This document shows positions 34,477 through 42,516 of a stretch of 64,000 bases of DNA, one piece after another. The stretch's first letter is position 1. Every line of letters begins with the position of its first letter. Position numbers and translations under genes: made by a program. Origin of the DNA: CALMEC01 sp963765105 (GTDB taxonomy: Bacteria > Actinomycetota > Thermoleophilia > Miltoncostaeales > Miltoncostaeaceae); assembly GCA_963765105.1 (NCBI GenBank), contig CAVXUW010000002.1:868001-932000 (forward strand), given 5' to 3'. The notes under the pieces are model-generated. The model was not told where the DNA came from, did not search any database, and saw only the letters and a list, made by a program, of their open reading frames with translations.

Positions 34477-35531
34477 GCGACCTTCACGATGACCTGACGC
34501 TCACCCCGCGCCAAGAAGCGATCCTGCGTCTGGTGATCGAACAGCACGTGGCGACCGGCATTCCTATTGGCAGCAAGAACATCGCCGGGCGTGATGGTGT
34601 GGATTTCGCCTCATCCACCGTACGATCGGAGCTTGCTCGGCTCGAACAGCTTGAATTGCTCGACCATCCCCACACGTCGGCCGGGCGCATCCCGACGGAC
34701 ACGGGGTACCGCTACTACGTCGACCACCTGGTGGGCCGCGGCGATCACACGCCGGCGTTGCAGTCAATCACCACGGCTCTGGACGTGGGGGAGATGCGAC
34801 GCGAGGTCGACCTCGCGATGCGGCGTATCGCCGACGCCATGTCCCAGGTCACCAACATGCTCGGTGTGGTCACCTCACCCCCAGCGCAGTCGGCCACGAT
34901 CCGCCGCGTCGAAGTGCTGCTGCTGCAACCGCAGCTCGTCATGGTCGTGGCCATCACCTCCACCGGTGCGGTCACCAAGCGCATGTTCGCCTTCGACCGG
35001 CCAGTCGATCCGAAGCTGGCCGACTGGGCATCGGACTTTCTCAACGAGCGGCTCACCGGCCGTGCCGTCGGCGCCCGCACGACCGCGTCGAAGTTGGCCG
35101 AGCCGTCTCTGGGGCCGGCCGAACAGGCATTCGTCTCCGCGCTGGCGCCTGCGGTCACAGAGCTTGATGACGAGGACGAGCAAGGTCATCTCTACGTCGG
35201 TGGCCAGGCACGTTTCTTGGAAGAGCATCGCACCCAAGACGTCGTGGAGATCGGCTCGCTGATCCGCACGCTCGAGGAGCGCTACGCCATCCTCAACCTG
35301 CTCCGAGGGGCGCTCGGCGGCAACGAGGTGTACCTGCGCATCGGACGTGAGCTCACCGATCCCTTTCTGCCGGGCGTGTCGATCGTGGCGGCCAACTACG
35401 GAGTGGCTCGGCGCAATCTGGGAACGGTGTCGGTGATCGGCCCCACGAGAATGGACTACGGTTTGGCGATCGCCACCGTGCGCGAGGCCGCCCACGCGTT
35501 GTCGGCCTACATTGAGGAGGTCTACGAATAG
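34473..35531 (+). CDS. hrcA: Heat-inducible transcription repressor HrcA
   Basis: 352 residues. The winged-helix N-terminus (LTPRQEAILRLVIEQHVATGIPIGSKNIAG, STVRSELARLEQLELLDHPHTSAGRIPTDTGYRYYV) binds CIRCE operators of chaperone genes. The GAF-like body ends with RRNLGTVSVIGPTRMDYGLAI. I did not find an obvious CIRCE inverted repeat in the window. It normally adjoins dnaJ; here about 7.6 kb separate them. Its TAG overlaps a possible ATA start of the next gene. Confidence 0.94.
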   Translation: MSDLHDDLTLTPRQEAILRLVIEQHVATGIPIGSKNIAGRDGVDFASSTVRSELARLEQLELLDHPHTSAGRIPTDTGYRYYVDHLVGRGDHTPALQSITTALDVGEMRREVDLAMRRIADAMSQVTNMLGVVTSPPAQSATIRRVEVLLLQPQLVMVVAITSTGAVTKRMFAFDRPVDPKLADWASDFLNERLTGRAVGARTTASKLAEPSLGPAEQAFVSALAPAVTELDDEDEQGHLYVGGQARFLEEHRTQDVVEIGSLIRTLEERYAILNLLRGALGGNEVYLRIGRELTDPFLPGVSIVAANYGVARRNLGTVSVIGPTRMDYGLAIATVREAAHALSAYIEEVYE

Positions 35532-36190
35532 ACGACCGGTTTGAAATCATCGAGGTGTGGCGTCGCCCACTTCGCGACGACCCCATGGCGTCTGTCCGTG
35601 TGCTGGCGAAGACCGAGGCCGGAGGCGCAGGCCCGGAGGAGTACGCCGTCGGCCTCACGACGAAACCCGAGTCACAACTGTTCCCTCCGGCAGACGAAGG
35701 CGAGCTGTTTACGGGTCTCTCGTTTGCGGAAGCGCACTGGGTGGCCGCCGTGCTGGCCAGTGCCGCCGGCCATCACGACGATGCCGACAGCCTGCTGTTC
35801 GAGCTGCGCGTTCCCGTGGATCTGACCTGGCGGGATGTCGACCTCACCGCCGAGGTGATCGAGCCGGCCGGGTACCGCTCCGGACCTTTGGTCCCGTGGG
35901 AGCCTGCATCAACGGTCGGGCATAGCCGATACGCCATCGCCACGTACACGCTCGACTGTGGCCACCAGATGGTTGAGCTCCTGCGACAAGACCTCGAATC
36001 CACTCCGTTTTGGGTGCGTGAGCACTCCGTCGACCATGTCGCCGCACGCGACGCACGGAGCCTGAGTCGTCTGCTGCTCGATGCTGCGAATCTGGATGAC
36101 GCTCACGCCTTGATCGAATCGGCCCGCGAGAACCTGGCGACCCACTCGGACGACGACCTCGACGACGACGACGAGGACGACCGCGACTAA
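35528..36190 (+). CDS. Hypothetical protein with acidic C-terminal tail
   Basis: About 220 residues of unknown family: a first half with FTGLSFAEAHWVAAVLASAAGHHDDADSLLFELRVPVDLTW and a helical second half, ending in a run of Asp/Glu (DDDLDDDDEDDRD). The first standard start, GTG 35555, has no ribosome site. The frame is open upstream to ATA 35528, which overlaps the hrcA TAG (ATAG) and has GAGGAGG 7 nt before it, so an ATA start is possible. Treat the first nine residues as tentative. It marks the left edge of the hrcA-dnaJ insertion. Confidence 0.6.
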   Translation: MDDRFEIIEVWRRPLRDDPMASVRVLAKTEAGGAGPEEYAVGLTTKPESQLFPPADEGELFTGLSFAEAHWVAAVLASAAGHHDDADSLLFELRVPVDLTWRDVDLTAEVIEPAGYRSGPLVPWEPASTVGHSRYAIATYTLDCGHQMVELLRQDLESTPFWVREHSVDHVAARDARSLSRLLLDAANLDDAHALIESARENLATHSDDDLDDDDEDDRD

Positions 36191-37296
36191 CCGGGCGCGC
36201 CTTTCCGGAAGGACGTCACGCCGATGATGCGGCCATAGCGTTGCTGGCGAAGCGGTCCAAAGCCCGGCCACACGTACACGCTGTAGGGACCGTCGCTCAG
36301 ACGTTGCGTTCGGCCCAAGTAGCGCCACGAACGGCGCAGTCGGAATGCTGGCGCTTTTGGCCATGTGCTGAGGACCTTGCGTTTGCCGCGGAAGACTTGG
36401 ACGTTGTAGTAGCTGGCCCCGTCTATCTCGCTCCAGGAGATTGTCGTGGGGCCGGTGATCGTCGTTCCCTTCGCCGGCCCGAGGACGCGGCGGCTGGCGA
36501 CGGCGCTGACATCGTGGGCAACCACGTTGCCCGCCGGATCGGTTGAGGTGACTGTGTACCGGTAGGCGACGCCGTTGATGGCGCTGCCGTCGACGTAGGT
36601 GCGACCCAGCCCACGAAAGACCTCGGACGTTGCTTTTCCGGAGCGTCCCGGCGTTCGCGTTATGCTCACGCGGTCGGACCCTGACCACCGAACTCGGAGC
36701 ATTCCATCGCCGATGTCAGCGGTGGGTGGGGAGAGCAGCGGTGGGGTGGCGTCATAGGCGAACGTGAACGGGGTTGAGGCGCTCTCGTTGCCGGCCACGT
36801 CACGACAGGTGCCCATCACCGATGCGGTTGGCGAATCCGGACCGGCGTAGGCGACCCGGGAACAGGAGTCGAGCCCCGAAACAGTGACACCCGAAGAGCC
36901 GGTGTCGACGCCAGTGAATCCGACTGTTGTCGGTGCGGTGATCCATCCTGCCGGATTCGGCGGCACGCTTGGCGCCGCCCCCGTCATCTTGGGTGCGACC
37001 CGATCGATGCGGACCGTCGCAGTCGCCTGGCCGATCAAGTTCGGTCCGTTGGACGCTCTGCATGTTGCGCTGTGGAAACCTTCATCGTGAAAGAGGGCCG
37101 TATCGCAGCCATCCGTTTGGTACGGGGGGGTGAAGTCGACGGTCCACTGCAACATCACGTCGGTTCGATGCCAGCCGCTGCACGGGCCGGGGGTGCACGT
37201 AAAGGTGATGCCCTCCGCCGCTCCCCGGTCGGCGTTTGCGGCCCAGAGACACATGGCGCTGAGCCCGATCACGACGAGTCGCGCCGGCGTCGTCAC
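36187..37296 (-). CDS. Secreted fibronectin/Ig-like domain protein
   Basis: 369 residues from GTG 37296, which overlaps the preceding TGA (GTGA). A signal peptide (ARLVVIGLSAMCLWAANADRGAAEG) is followed by Cys-containing Ig-like segments (FTCTPGPCSGWHRTDVMLQW, DSCSRVAYAG, GTCRDVAGNES) and two fibronectin-III-like domains (RVRWSGSDRVSITRTPG; YTVTSTDPAGNV; ISWSEIDGASYYNVQVF). This architecture suits cell-surface binding. It is the last gene of the minus-strand run of exported proteins and converges by 4 bp on the upstream hypothetical. Confidence 0.7.
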   Translation of the reverse strand: MTTPARLVVIGLSAMCLWAANADRGAAEGITFTCTPGPCSGWHRTDVMLQWTVDFTPPYQTDGCDTALFHDEGFHSATCRASNGPNLIGQATATVRIDRVAPKMTGAAPSVPPNPAGWITAPTTVGFTGVDTGSSGVTVSGLDSCSRVAYAGPDSPTASVMGTCRDVAGNESASTPFTFAYDATPPLLSPPTADIGDGMLRVRWSGSDRVSITRTPGRSGKATSEVFRGLGRTYVDGSAINGVAYRYTVTSTDPAGNVVAHDVSAVASRRVLGPAKGTTITGPTTISWSEIDGASYYNVQVFRGKRKVLSTWPKAPAFRLRRSWRYLGRTQRLSDGPYSVYVWPGFGPLRQQRYGRIIGVTSFRKGAPG

Positions 37297-37793
37297 GGTC
37301 CACGTACGATCTGTCGGGTCATAGTCAGCAGTGAGGCGCTTGCCGCGACGAGCAACCCGAGTGTGGCGATCATGAGCCACCTGCGGTCATCATCTGATGC
37401 TGTCGCGCGTGGAGGAAATGCCGCCCGGGTCGTGCGGGGTTGTGGTGTTGTGACGGCGGTGGGGGCTGCCGTCGGCGTCGAGGGAGTCCCGGCTGTAGCG
37501 GGGGTTTTCATCGGCAGCGGTTTCTTGCGGGGTGCTGGCTGCACCGGTGCACGGCGGGTCGATTTCTGAGGCGTGGATGCGCGGGTGCGACTTTGAGCCC
37601 GTGGCGTTGCTCGTGGCACCACACGTGTCGCGGCACGTGGCGAGGACTTGGGGCGCCCTGCAGGGTCAGGTTGTGGGCTCACGCGTGATGTTGGGGGCGC
37701 CGGATCAGGTCCTGACGCCGCGCTCGCCACACAGGGAGAACTCACCGTCGCGAGAGCGACAAATACTCCAAGCAGATGGCGACAACTGATCAC
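37293..37793 (-). CDS. Exported Pro/Arg-rich protein with C-terminal membrane helix
   Basis: 166 residues from GTG 37793 (the longer frame from ATG 37850 starts inside the predicted promoter). N-terminal signal (HLLGVFVALATVSSPCVASA), then a low-complexity stalk rich in Pro, Thr, Arg and Ala, and a C-terminal helix (WLMIATLGLLVAASASLL) with a short basic end (TRQIVRGP). This signal-stalk-anchor form also occurs in the gene at 40289-41689. Coupled by GTGA to the fibronectin-like gene. Family unknown. Confidence 0.6.
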   Translation of the reverse strand: MISCRHLLGVFVALATVSSPCVASAASGPDPAPPTSRVSPQPDPAGRPKSSPRAATRVVPRATPRAQSRTRASTPQKSTRRAPVQPAPRKKPLPMKTPATAGTPSTPTAAPTAVTTPQPRTTRAAFPPRATASDDDRRWLMIATLGLLVAASASLLTMTRQIVRGP

Positions 37794-37845
37794 GTTGATT
37801 ACCGAGCTCTCCAGATCCGCGCGTGATACACGAATGTGTAAAAAC

Positions 37846-37875
37846 ACCATAACCGGAGGAGCGTGTGCCGGTCAA
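37846..37875 (-). promoter_or_regulatory. Predicted promoter for the 37793-36187 gene pair
   Basis: On the minus strand TTGACC (37870-37875) and TATGGT (37846-37851) are separated by 18 bp, placing the transcription start near 37839, after the ATG at 37850 and before GTG 37793. It lies in the 121-bp gap after the large repeat protein. Confidence 0.4.
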
Positions 37876-37914
37876 TGTGGCACACGCGATCCCCCGGAGG
37901 TGTGCGTCAGAGAA

Positions 37915-40209
37915 TCAGTTGCGACCTCCCTGATTTTGCGTTGCGTACTGGGTCAGGTGGTTGGTGTTCAGGGCCAATGACGCCGCGAGCGACGCGTTGG
38001 TCTGTGACACGGATCCGCCGCCGCCCCAGCTCCACAGACGCACTGGGGCGTTCGTGTTCTTGGGTGCGTACTGGGTGGACGTTGCCGACGAGTCGGCGTC
38101 CTGCCAATTCGCGGCCTGCTGACCGATTGCCTGAACGCCGGTCCCGGAGTTGCACCCACAGTACGAGGGGGTCTTGTCCGAGTACGACGGGGATTTGTCC
38201 GACGACTTCTTGTCGTCGTTGCAGCACCCGCCGGCCTGCGACTGCATCGCAGACTGCGTGGTGTGGTTCAGGTTCATGGCCGCCGAGAGTGCAAGCGACG
38301 TGTTGGCCTGCTCGACCGAGCCGTCATCACCTTTGCTTCCGATGCGAACGGGAGCGTTGGCGTTCGACGGTTTGATCTGCGTCGAGGTTGCGTCGGAGTC
38401 GGCGTACTGGGCGCTGGCGGCCTTCTGGCCGATCGCTTGCACTGCCGTCCCGCCGCCACCACTCTGCAGCTGCTTGGCCGATTGGTCGGTGTGGTTCTTG
38501 TTGACCGCTGCGGAGGCGGCGGCCGACAGGTTGGTTTGTTCGACGGAGCCGCCGTTGCCGGCGCTGTCGATGCGGACGGGTGCGTTGGTGTTGCTGGCAC
38601 CGGTCTGCTTGGACGTTGCCGACGAGTCGGCGTCCTGCTCGTTGTATGCCTTCTGGCCGACGGCCTGAACTGCCGTGCCGTATCCGTAGCAACCGCAACC
38701 GCTGGCCTGACGTTGATCGACCGACTGGTCGAGTTTGTTCAGATTTGCGGCGGCCGACTCGGCGATCGATGCGTTGGTCTGCGTGACCGTGCCGTCGTTG
38801 CCGTCACTGCCGATACGGACCGGAGCGTTGGTGTTGGACGGTTTGATCTGTGTGGACGTGGCATCGGACGTTGCCGACTGTTTGCTGGCCGCAGCCTGAC
38901 CAACGGCCTGAATTGCAGTACCACCACTCCCGGCCTGCGCCTGTGACGCCGACTGGTCGGTGCGGTTGTTGTTGACCGCTGCGGAGGCGGCGGCCGACAG
39001 GTTGGTTTGTTCGACGGAGCCGCCGTTGCCGGCGCTGTCGATGCGGACGGGTGCGTTGGTGTTGCTGGCACCGGTCTGCTTGGACGTTGCCGACGAGTCG
39101 GCGTCCTGGTCGTTCTTGGCGACTTGCTCGACAGCCTGGAGAGCGGTGCCTCCAGAGCAGCACGACGAATCCTTCGTGTCGGATTTGTCGTACGACGGTT
39201 TGTCACAGCACGCACCTCCAGCCTGCCTTTGCTCCACAGACTGTTTGGTGTCGCTCACGTTCCCGGCCGCCGACACCGCGATGGACGCGTTGGTCTGGGT
39301 GACGTTCCCGTCGTCGCCTTTGCTGCCGATCCGAACGGGGATGTTGACGTTCGACGGCTTCGTCTGCGTCGATGACGCGTCGGACTTCGCCGTCTGGTCA
39401 CTCTTTGCGGCCTGGAGCGCGGCTTGGGTGCCGGTTCCTGAGCAGCATGCTCCGCTTGCCTGCTGCTGGGTCGCGTCCTGCGTTGTGGTGTTCTTGTTCG
39501 CCGCGATGCTCTCCGCGGCCGAGCTGTTGGTCTGCGTCACGTTCCCGTTGTCTCCGGGGCTGTGGATGCGTACGCCGACGTTGGTGTTCGCCGGGTGTGA
39601 CTGATTTGAGGTCGCCTGTGATGTGGCGTCCTGAGAGCTATCGGCCTTCTGCGCCGCCGCCTGCGTGCCGCCGCTGGTCCCCGAGCAGCATGCTCCGCCG
39701 GTTTGGGCTTGGTCGGTCGATTGTTTCGTCGCGTTGTCGTTCGCCGCAGCACTCGCGGCGGCCGAGCTGTTGGTCTGCGTCACAGCGCCGTTGTCGCCGG
39801 GGCTGTCGATACGGACCGAGACGCTGGTGTTGGTCGGCTTCTTCTGCGTTGACGTGGCAGTCGACGTTGCCGCCTGAGAGTTCGACGCGGCCTGGCCCGC
39901 AGCTTGCGTTCCCGCACCGCCGGCCTGCTGCTGGGCAGCGGACTGTGCGGTTTGGTTGGCGTTGGCGGCGACCGAAGCCGCCTCCGAGCTGTTGGTTTGC
40001 GTGACCGCTCCGGAGTCTCCGGGGCTGAAGATGCGCACGTCGATGTTCTCGTTCGTGGGTGCCGTCTGGGTCGACGTGGCGGATGAGCTGGCAGCCTGTT
40101 CACTGCTGGCCTGCTGACCAGCAACCTGGCTGTCCGCCGCCGCGGCGATCCCCCCGCCCCCGATGAAGGAAGCGAGGATACCCACGATGAGCACTTTTCT
40201 GTGCTTCAT
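37915..40209 (-). CDS. Large secreted repeat protein (nine VRI-SPG-VTQTN repeats), novel surface polymer candidate
   Basis: 764 residues from ATG 40209 (GGAG 7 nt upstream). A signal peptide (MKHRKVLIVGILASFIGGGG, AAAADS) precedes nine repeats starting at residues 56, 130, 211, 290, 386, 462, 543, 619 and 721 (last one partial). Each repeat has VRIxSPGDNGxVTQTN, an alternating small/polar stretch (SxAxSxAxNxNxTxQS), a QAGG turn, then GTQAxxQxA and ATSTQxxPxNTN. Loops after QAGG vary in length and carry CC or CxC in repeats 2, 3, 4, 6 and 8. Gln, Asn, Ser, Ala and Thr dominate and hydrophobics are few. This suggests a beta-solenoid or amyloid-like fibre, loosely recalling curli repeats. No known family recognised. 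Confidence 0.8.
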   Translation of the reverse strand: MKHRKVLIVGILASFIGGGGIAAAADSQVAGQQASSEQAASSSATSTQTAPTNENIDVRIFSPGDSGAVTQTNSSEAASVAANANQTAQSAAQQQAGGAGTQAAGQAASNSQAATSTATSTQKKPTNTSVSVRIDSPGDNGAVTQTNSSAAASAAANDNATKQSTDQAQTGGACCSGTSGGTQAAAQKADSSQDATSQATSNQSHPANTNVGVRIHSPGDNGNVTQTNSSAAESIAANKNTTTQDATQQQASGACCSGTGTQAALQAAKSDQTAKSDASSTQTKPSNVNIPVRIGSKGDDGNVTQTNASIAVSAAGNVSDTKQSVEQRQAGGACCDKPSYDKSDTKDSSCCSGGTALQAVEQVAKNDQDADSSATSKQTGASNTNAPVRIDSAGNGGSVEQTNLSAAASAAVNNNRTDQSASQAQAGSGGTAIQAVGQAAASKQSATSDATSTQIKPSNTNAPVRIGSDGNDGTVTQTNASIAESAAANLNKLDQSVDQRQASGCGCYGYGTAVQAVGQKAYNEQDADSSATSKQTGASNTNAPVRIDSAGNGGSVEQTNLSAAASAAVNKNHTDQSAKQLQSGGGGTAVQAIGQKAASAQYADSDATSTQIKPSNANAPVRIGSKGDDGSVEQANTSLALSAAMNLNHTTQSAMQSQAGGCCNDDKKSSDKSPSYSDKTPSYCGCNSGTGVQAIGQQAANWQDADSSATSTQYAPKNTNAPVRLWSWGGGGSVSQTNASLAASLALNTNHLTQYATQNQGGRN
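38498..38637 (-). repeat. 140-bp exact direct repeat, copy 1 (inside the repeat-protein gene)
   Basis: Bases 38498-38637 are identical to 38969-39108, 471 bp away. They encode the end of repeats 6 and 4 and the start of repeats 7 and 5. Perfect identity at silent sites means recent duplication or gene conversion of a two-repeat block. Confidence 0.95.
38969..39108 (-). repeat. 140-bp exact direct repeat, copy 2 (inside the repeat-protein gene)
   Basis: Identical to 38498-38637 over all 140 bases; flanking bases diverge at once on both sides. See copy 1 for its meaning. Confidence 0.95.
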
Positions 40210-40288
40210 GGTTGATCTCCTCAAACGATTGGTGACAAGACGTACCGGGTCGGGTGACCCGGTGGGACCGTGAAATCGCTGAGGAGGG

Positions 40289-41689
40289 CTATCCCGGTCG
40301 CTCGAGACGTGACGATTTCGGACGTAGACGGCGAGCGGACGCCGTCCACATCGGCAGCAAAATTTGTGGGGCAAACAGGGCGAACGCGGCGATAAGCGCC
40401 GCGGCGCCCAGTCCACCGATTCCTCCGCCCGAACCGCCGACGCCGGCTGCCATCGATGCGGCAGCGATCTCGCGTGGCGGAGCCGGCGAGGGGTTGGGCG
40501 ACAGCTCTGGCATGCCGGCAGGCGAGATTGCCCACGTCCGCGTCGCTGCGGATGACTTCGTGCGTGGCGCCCCGGTCCGGTGACGGATCGTGACGTCTGC
40601 GGAGACGATTGATCGCCACATCGCGGGAGCTGCTCGAACGGGTGCGGCCGCCGGGGCCGTCGGACTGATCGCCAGGGCTGGGAGGGGCAGCGGTACCACC
40701 GTCGTCGCGATCGTCGGCGTCCCCGATGGTGAGAACGGCGCAATGGAGGTGGGGAGTGCGACCGCGATCGTCATCGCCGGCAACTCAACTGCGGGGATCG
40801 TAATCGCCGGGACATTGGGAAGGGCGATCGGCGGGGGAGCACAACCCCACGACCACGTCCAGGTCCACGTTGAACCGCTCAGGACAGAGCCCGAGGTCGG
40901 TCCTGCCGCACACTGCCCGGAGGTCCAGTTCCAGTTCCAAATCCACGTAGTCGGTACCGTGACCGTGGGAGTGGGCGCCCCAGACGGTATGCCGGCGGGG
41001 GTCGCGGTGGCACCGACGGAGACCGGCGAGGTCCCGGAACCCGTTGACTGTGTCACGGGACCGCTGTTGCCCGGGCTCAGGATTCGAACGTCAACGTTCA
41101 GGTTGGCGAGGATCGCCTGGGCCGTCGTCGCTGTTGCGGGTGCCTCACCGGCGATGACCGGGCTTGCGGGAGCCTCGGTCGGTGGTGTGAGAGCACTGGG
41201 TGCCGTTTGGGCTGCCACCTCAGCCGTCGGTGGGGTCGTGTCCTCGGGCTGCGGGGCCGGCGTGGCGGGTGCCACGGAGGACGGCGGCGCATTTGACGTC
41301 ATCGCTGGGATATCTATAGATGACACTACTGTAGGCGCAGTATCACTATTGTTTGTTGTGGTATCCGCGACGGGGTCGGGGCGCGGCTGCGGGGCGGGCG
41401 CCGTGGCAGCCGGTGCGGCAGCTGGCGTGGGTGCCGGAGCTGGAGGGGGCACGGTTGGTGGTGCCTCGGCAGGTGCAGCGGCTGTCGCCTCAGCGACGAT
41501 TGCGGCGGCGTCGGGCGTTTGATACTGCGGTGATATCAGGCTCTCTGCAGGGATTGCGAGGTCGTTCGCGACCGCTGGTCCGGTTCCGACCACCAGGGCG
41601 GCGACGGCGCTGACCACGGTGCGCGCGACGAACGACCGCCCGGAGCGGGATGGCGTCTGCGTGGTGGATGAGCGGCGAGTCGCGTTCAT
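40289..41689 (-). CDS. Secreted, membrane-anchored Pro/Ala-rich protein sharing the repeat motif, with tryptophan ladders
   Basis: 466 residues from ATG 41689 (GTG 41731 possible). Signal peptide to about residue 41 (SAVAALVVGTGPAVA), then a long Pro/Ala stalk. Residues 198-214 (NVDVRILSPGNSGPVTQ) repeat the signature of the large protein encoded 80 bp downstream. Two alternating Trp runs, WIWNWNW (249-255) and WTWTWSW (275-281), are followed by Cys260 and Cys283. The C-terminus has a membrane helix (about 427-447) and basic tail (ARRLRPKSSRLERPG). It may anchor or nucleate the repeat protein. The 40210-40288 gap contains a CCGGGT/ACCCGG inverted repeat. Confidence 0.7.
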   Translation of the reverse strand: MNATRRSSTTQTPSRSGRSFVARTVVSAVAALVVGTGPAVANDLAIPAESLISPQYQTPDAAAIVAEATAAAPAEAPPTVPPPAPAPTPAAAPAATAPAPQPRPDPVADTTTNNSDTAPTVVSSIDIPAMTSNAPPSSVAPATPAPQPEDTTPPTAEVAAQTAPSALTPPTEAPASPVIAGEAPATATTAQAILANLNVDVRILSPGNSGPVTQSTGSGTSPVSVGATATPAGIPSGAPTPTVTVPTTWIWNWNWTSGQCAAGPTSGSVLSGSTWTWTWSWGCAPPPIALPNVPAITIPAVELPAMTIAVALPTSIAPFSPSGTPTIATTVVPLPLPALAISPTAPAAAPVRAAPAMWRSIVSADVTIRHRTGAPRTKSSAATRTWAISPAGMPELSPNPSPAPPREIAAASMAAGVGGSGGGIGGLGAAALIAAFALFAPQILLPMWTASARRLRPKSSRLERPG

Positions 41690-41754
41690 GGACGTCGGGT
41701 GCGGCGAACGATGTCGCACAAGGTGAGACACCTAAATGAACTTCATGTATCAAA

Positions 41755-41779
41755 CTACCCACTCCACACTCTTTTATAC
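41755..41779 (-). promoter_or_regulatory. Possible group-3-sigma promoter for the exported-protein genes
   Basis: On the minus strand GTATAA (41774-41779), a 13-bp spacer and GGGTAG (41755-41760) loosely match the SigB/SigF consensus GTTTAA-N12-15-GGGTAT. It lies in the AT-rich 130-bp divergent region next to a SigB/SigF-like gene. Weak, single-site evidence. Confidence 0.25.
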
Positions 41780-41818
41780 ATAATGGTGACGACTTTACAT
41801 TCGGGGGAGGTTGGGATC

Positions 41819-42505
41819 ATGGGGGTTCCGGGGGAGACGCCACGCAACCGACTTGTGGAGGAGCATCTGCCGCTGGTACGACGAATCGCGCGCCGCTACG
41901 TTGCGCGAGCAGAGGATCTCGATGACCTGGTCCAGGTGGGCGCCGTCGCACTCCTTGTGGCTGCTGACCGGTTCGATCGGGAGCGGGGAGTGCCATTTTC
42001 CGCCTACGCGGAGCCGTGCGTTTGCGGGGCCATCAAACGTCATCTGCGCGATCGTTGCGCGACGGTTCGGGTGCCACGGCGCGCCTATCAGGAGCATCTG
42101 TCGGTGCGAGAGGCCGAAGCGGATCTCACGCGTCTGCTTGGACGCGCGCCGACAACCCACGAAGTGGCGTCGCGAACCGGTCGGTCGATGTCTGATGTCG
42201 AGACGTGTCGAGTACCGCCGGGCGCAACCGCGCCGCTGGCGTCCGTCGCACCGGCCGCACTGACCGTGACTCCGTGGGAGGCGACTGACGACCGCCTGGC
42301 CGTCTCGATGGCACTCGATCACCTCAACGGCAAAGTCGGCCAGGCCATCCGCTGGAGATACTTCAACGATCTCAATCAATCGGAAATCGCTGAGCGCCTC
42401 GGGGTTTCGCAAGGCCAGGTCTCTCGGCTGCTCGATCGAGGACTCGCGCGGCTTCGTGACGAACTCGACGATCGGTTAGTTGCGCCTGAAAGGACGAGGG
42501 CATAG
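41819..42505 (+). CDS. Group 3 RNA polymerase sigma factor, SigB/SigF-like
   Basis: 228 residues from ATG 41819, which has GGGGGAGG 8 nt upstream; the earlier in-frame ATG 41783 lacks a site. Region 2 is LVEEHLPLVRRIARRYVAR with LDDLVQVGAVALLVAADRFD and AYAEPCVCGAIKRHLRD. Region 3 contains LLGRAPTTHEVASRTG. Region 4 ends in the helix-turn-helix QSEIAERLGVSQGQVSRLLD. This three-region form without region 1 is that of stress, sporulation and flagellar sigmas. No anti-sigma or anti-anti-sigma gene adjoins. It is divergent from the exported repeat-protein operon and is its natural candidate regulator. Confidence 0.85.
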   Translation: MGVPGETPRNRLVEEHLPLVRRIARRYVARAEDLDDLVQVGAVALLVAADRFDRERGVPFSAYAEPCVCGAIKRHLRDRCATVRVPRRAYQEHLSVREAEADLTRLLGRAPTTHEVASRTGRSMSDVETCRVPPGATAPLASVAPAALTVTPWEATDDRLAVSMALDHLNGKVGQAIRWRYFNDLNQSEIAERLGVSQGQVSRLLDRGLARLRDELDDRLVAPERTRA

Positions 42506-42516
42506 CCTCAACAGGG

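Noticed and set aside
37863..39604. Plus-strand frames opposite the large repeat protein
   Set aside because: They have no consistent repeat chemistry or ribosome sites, while the minus strand has a signal peptide and regular repeats.
40590..41522. A 310-codon plus-strand frame opposite the Trp-ladder protein
   Set aside because: The minus-strand product has a signal peptide, the shared motif and a membrane anchor; the plus-strand frame is Gly/Val/Ala-rich antisense.
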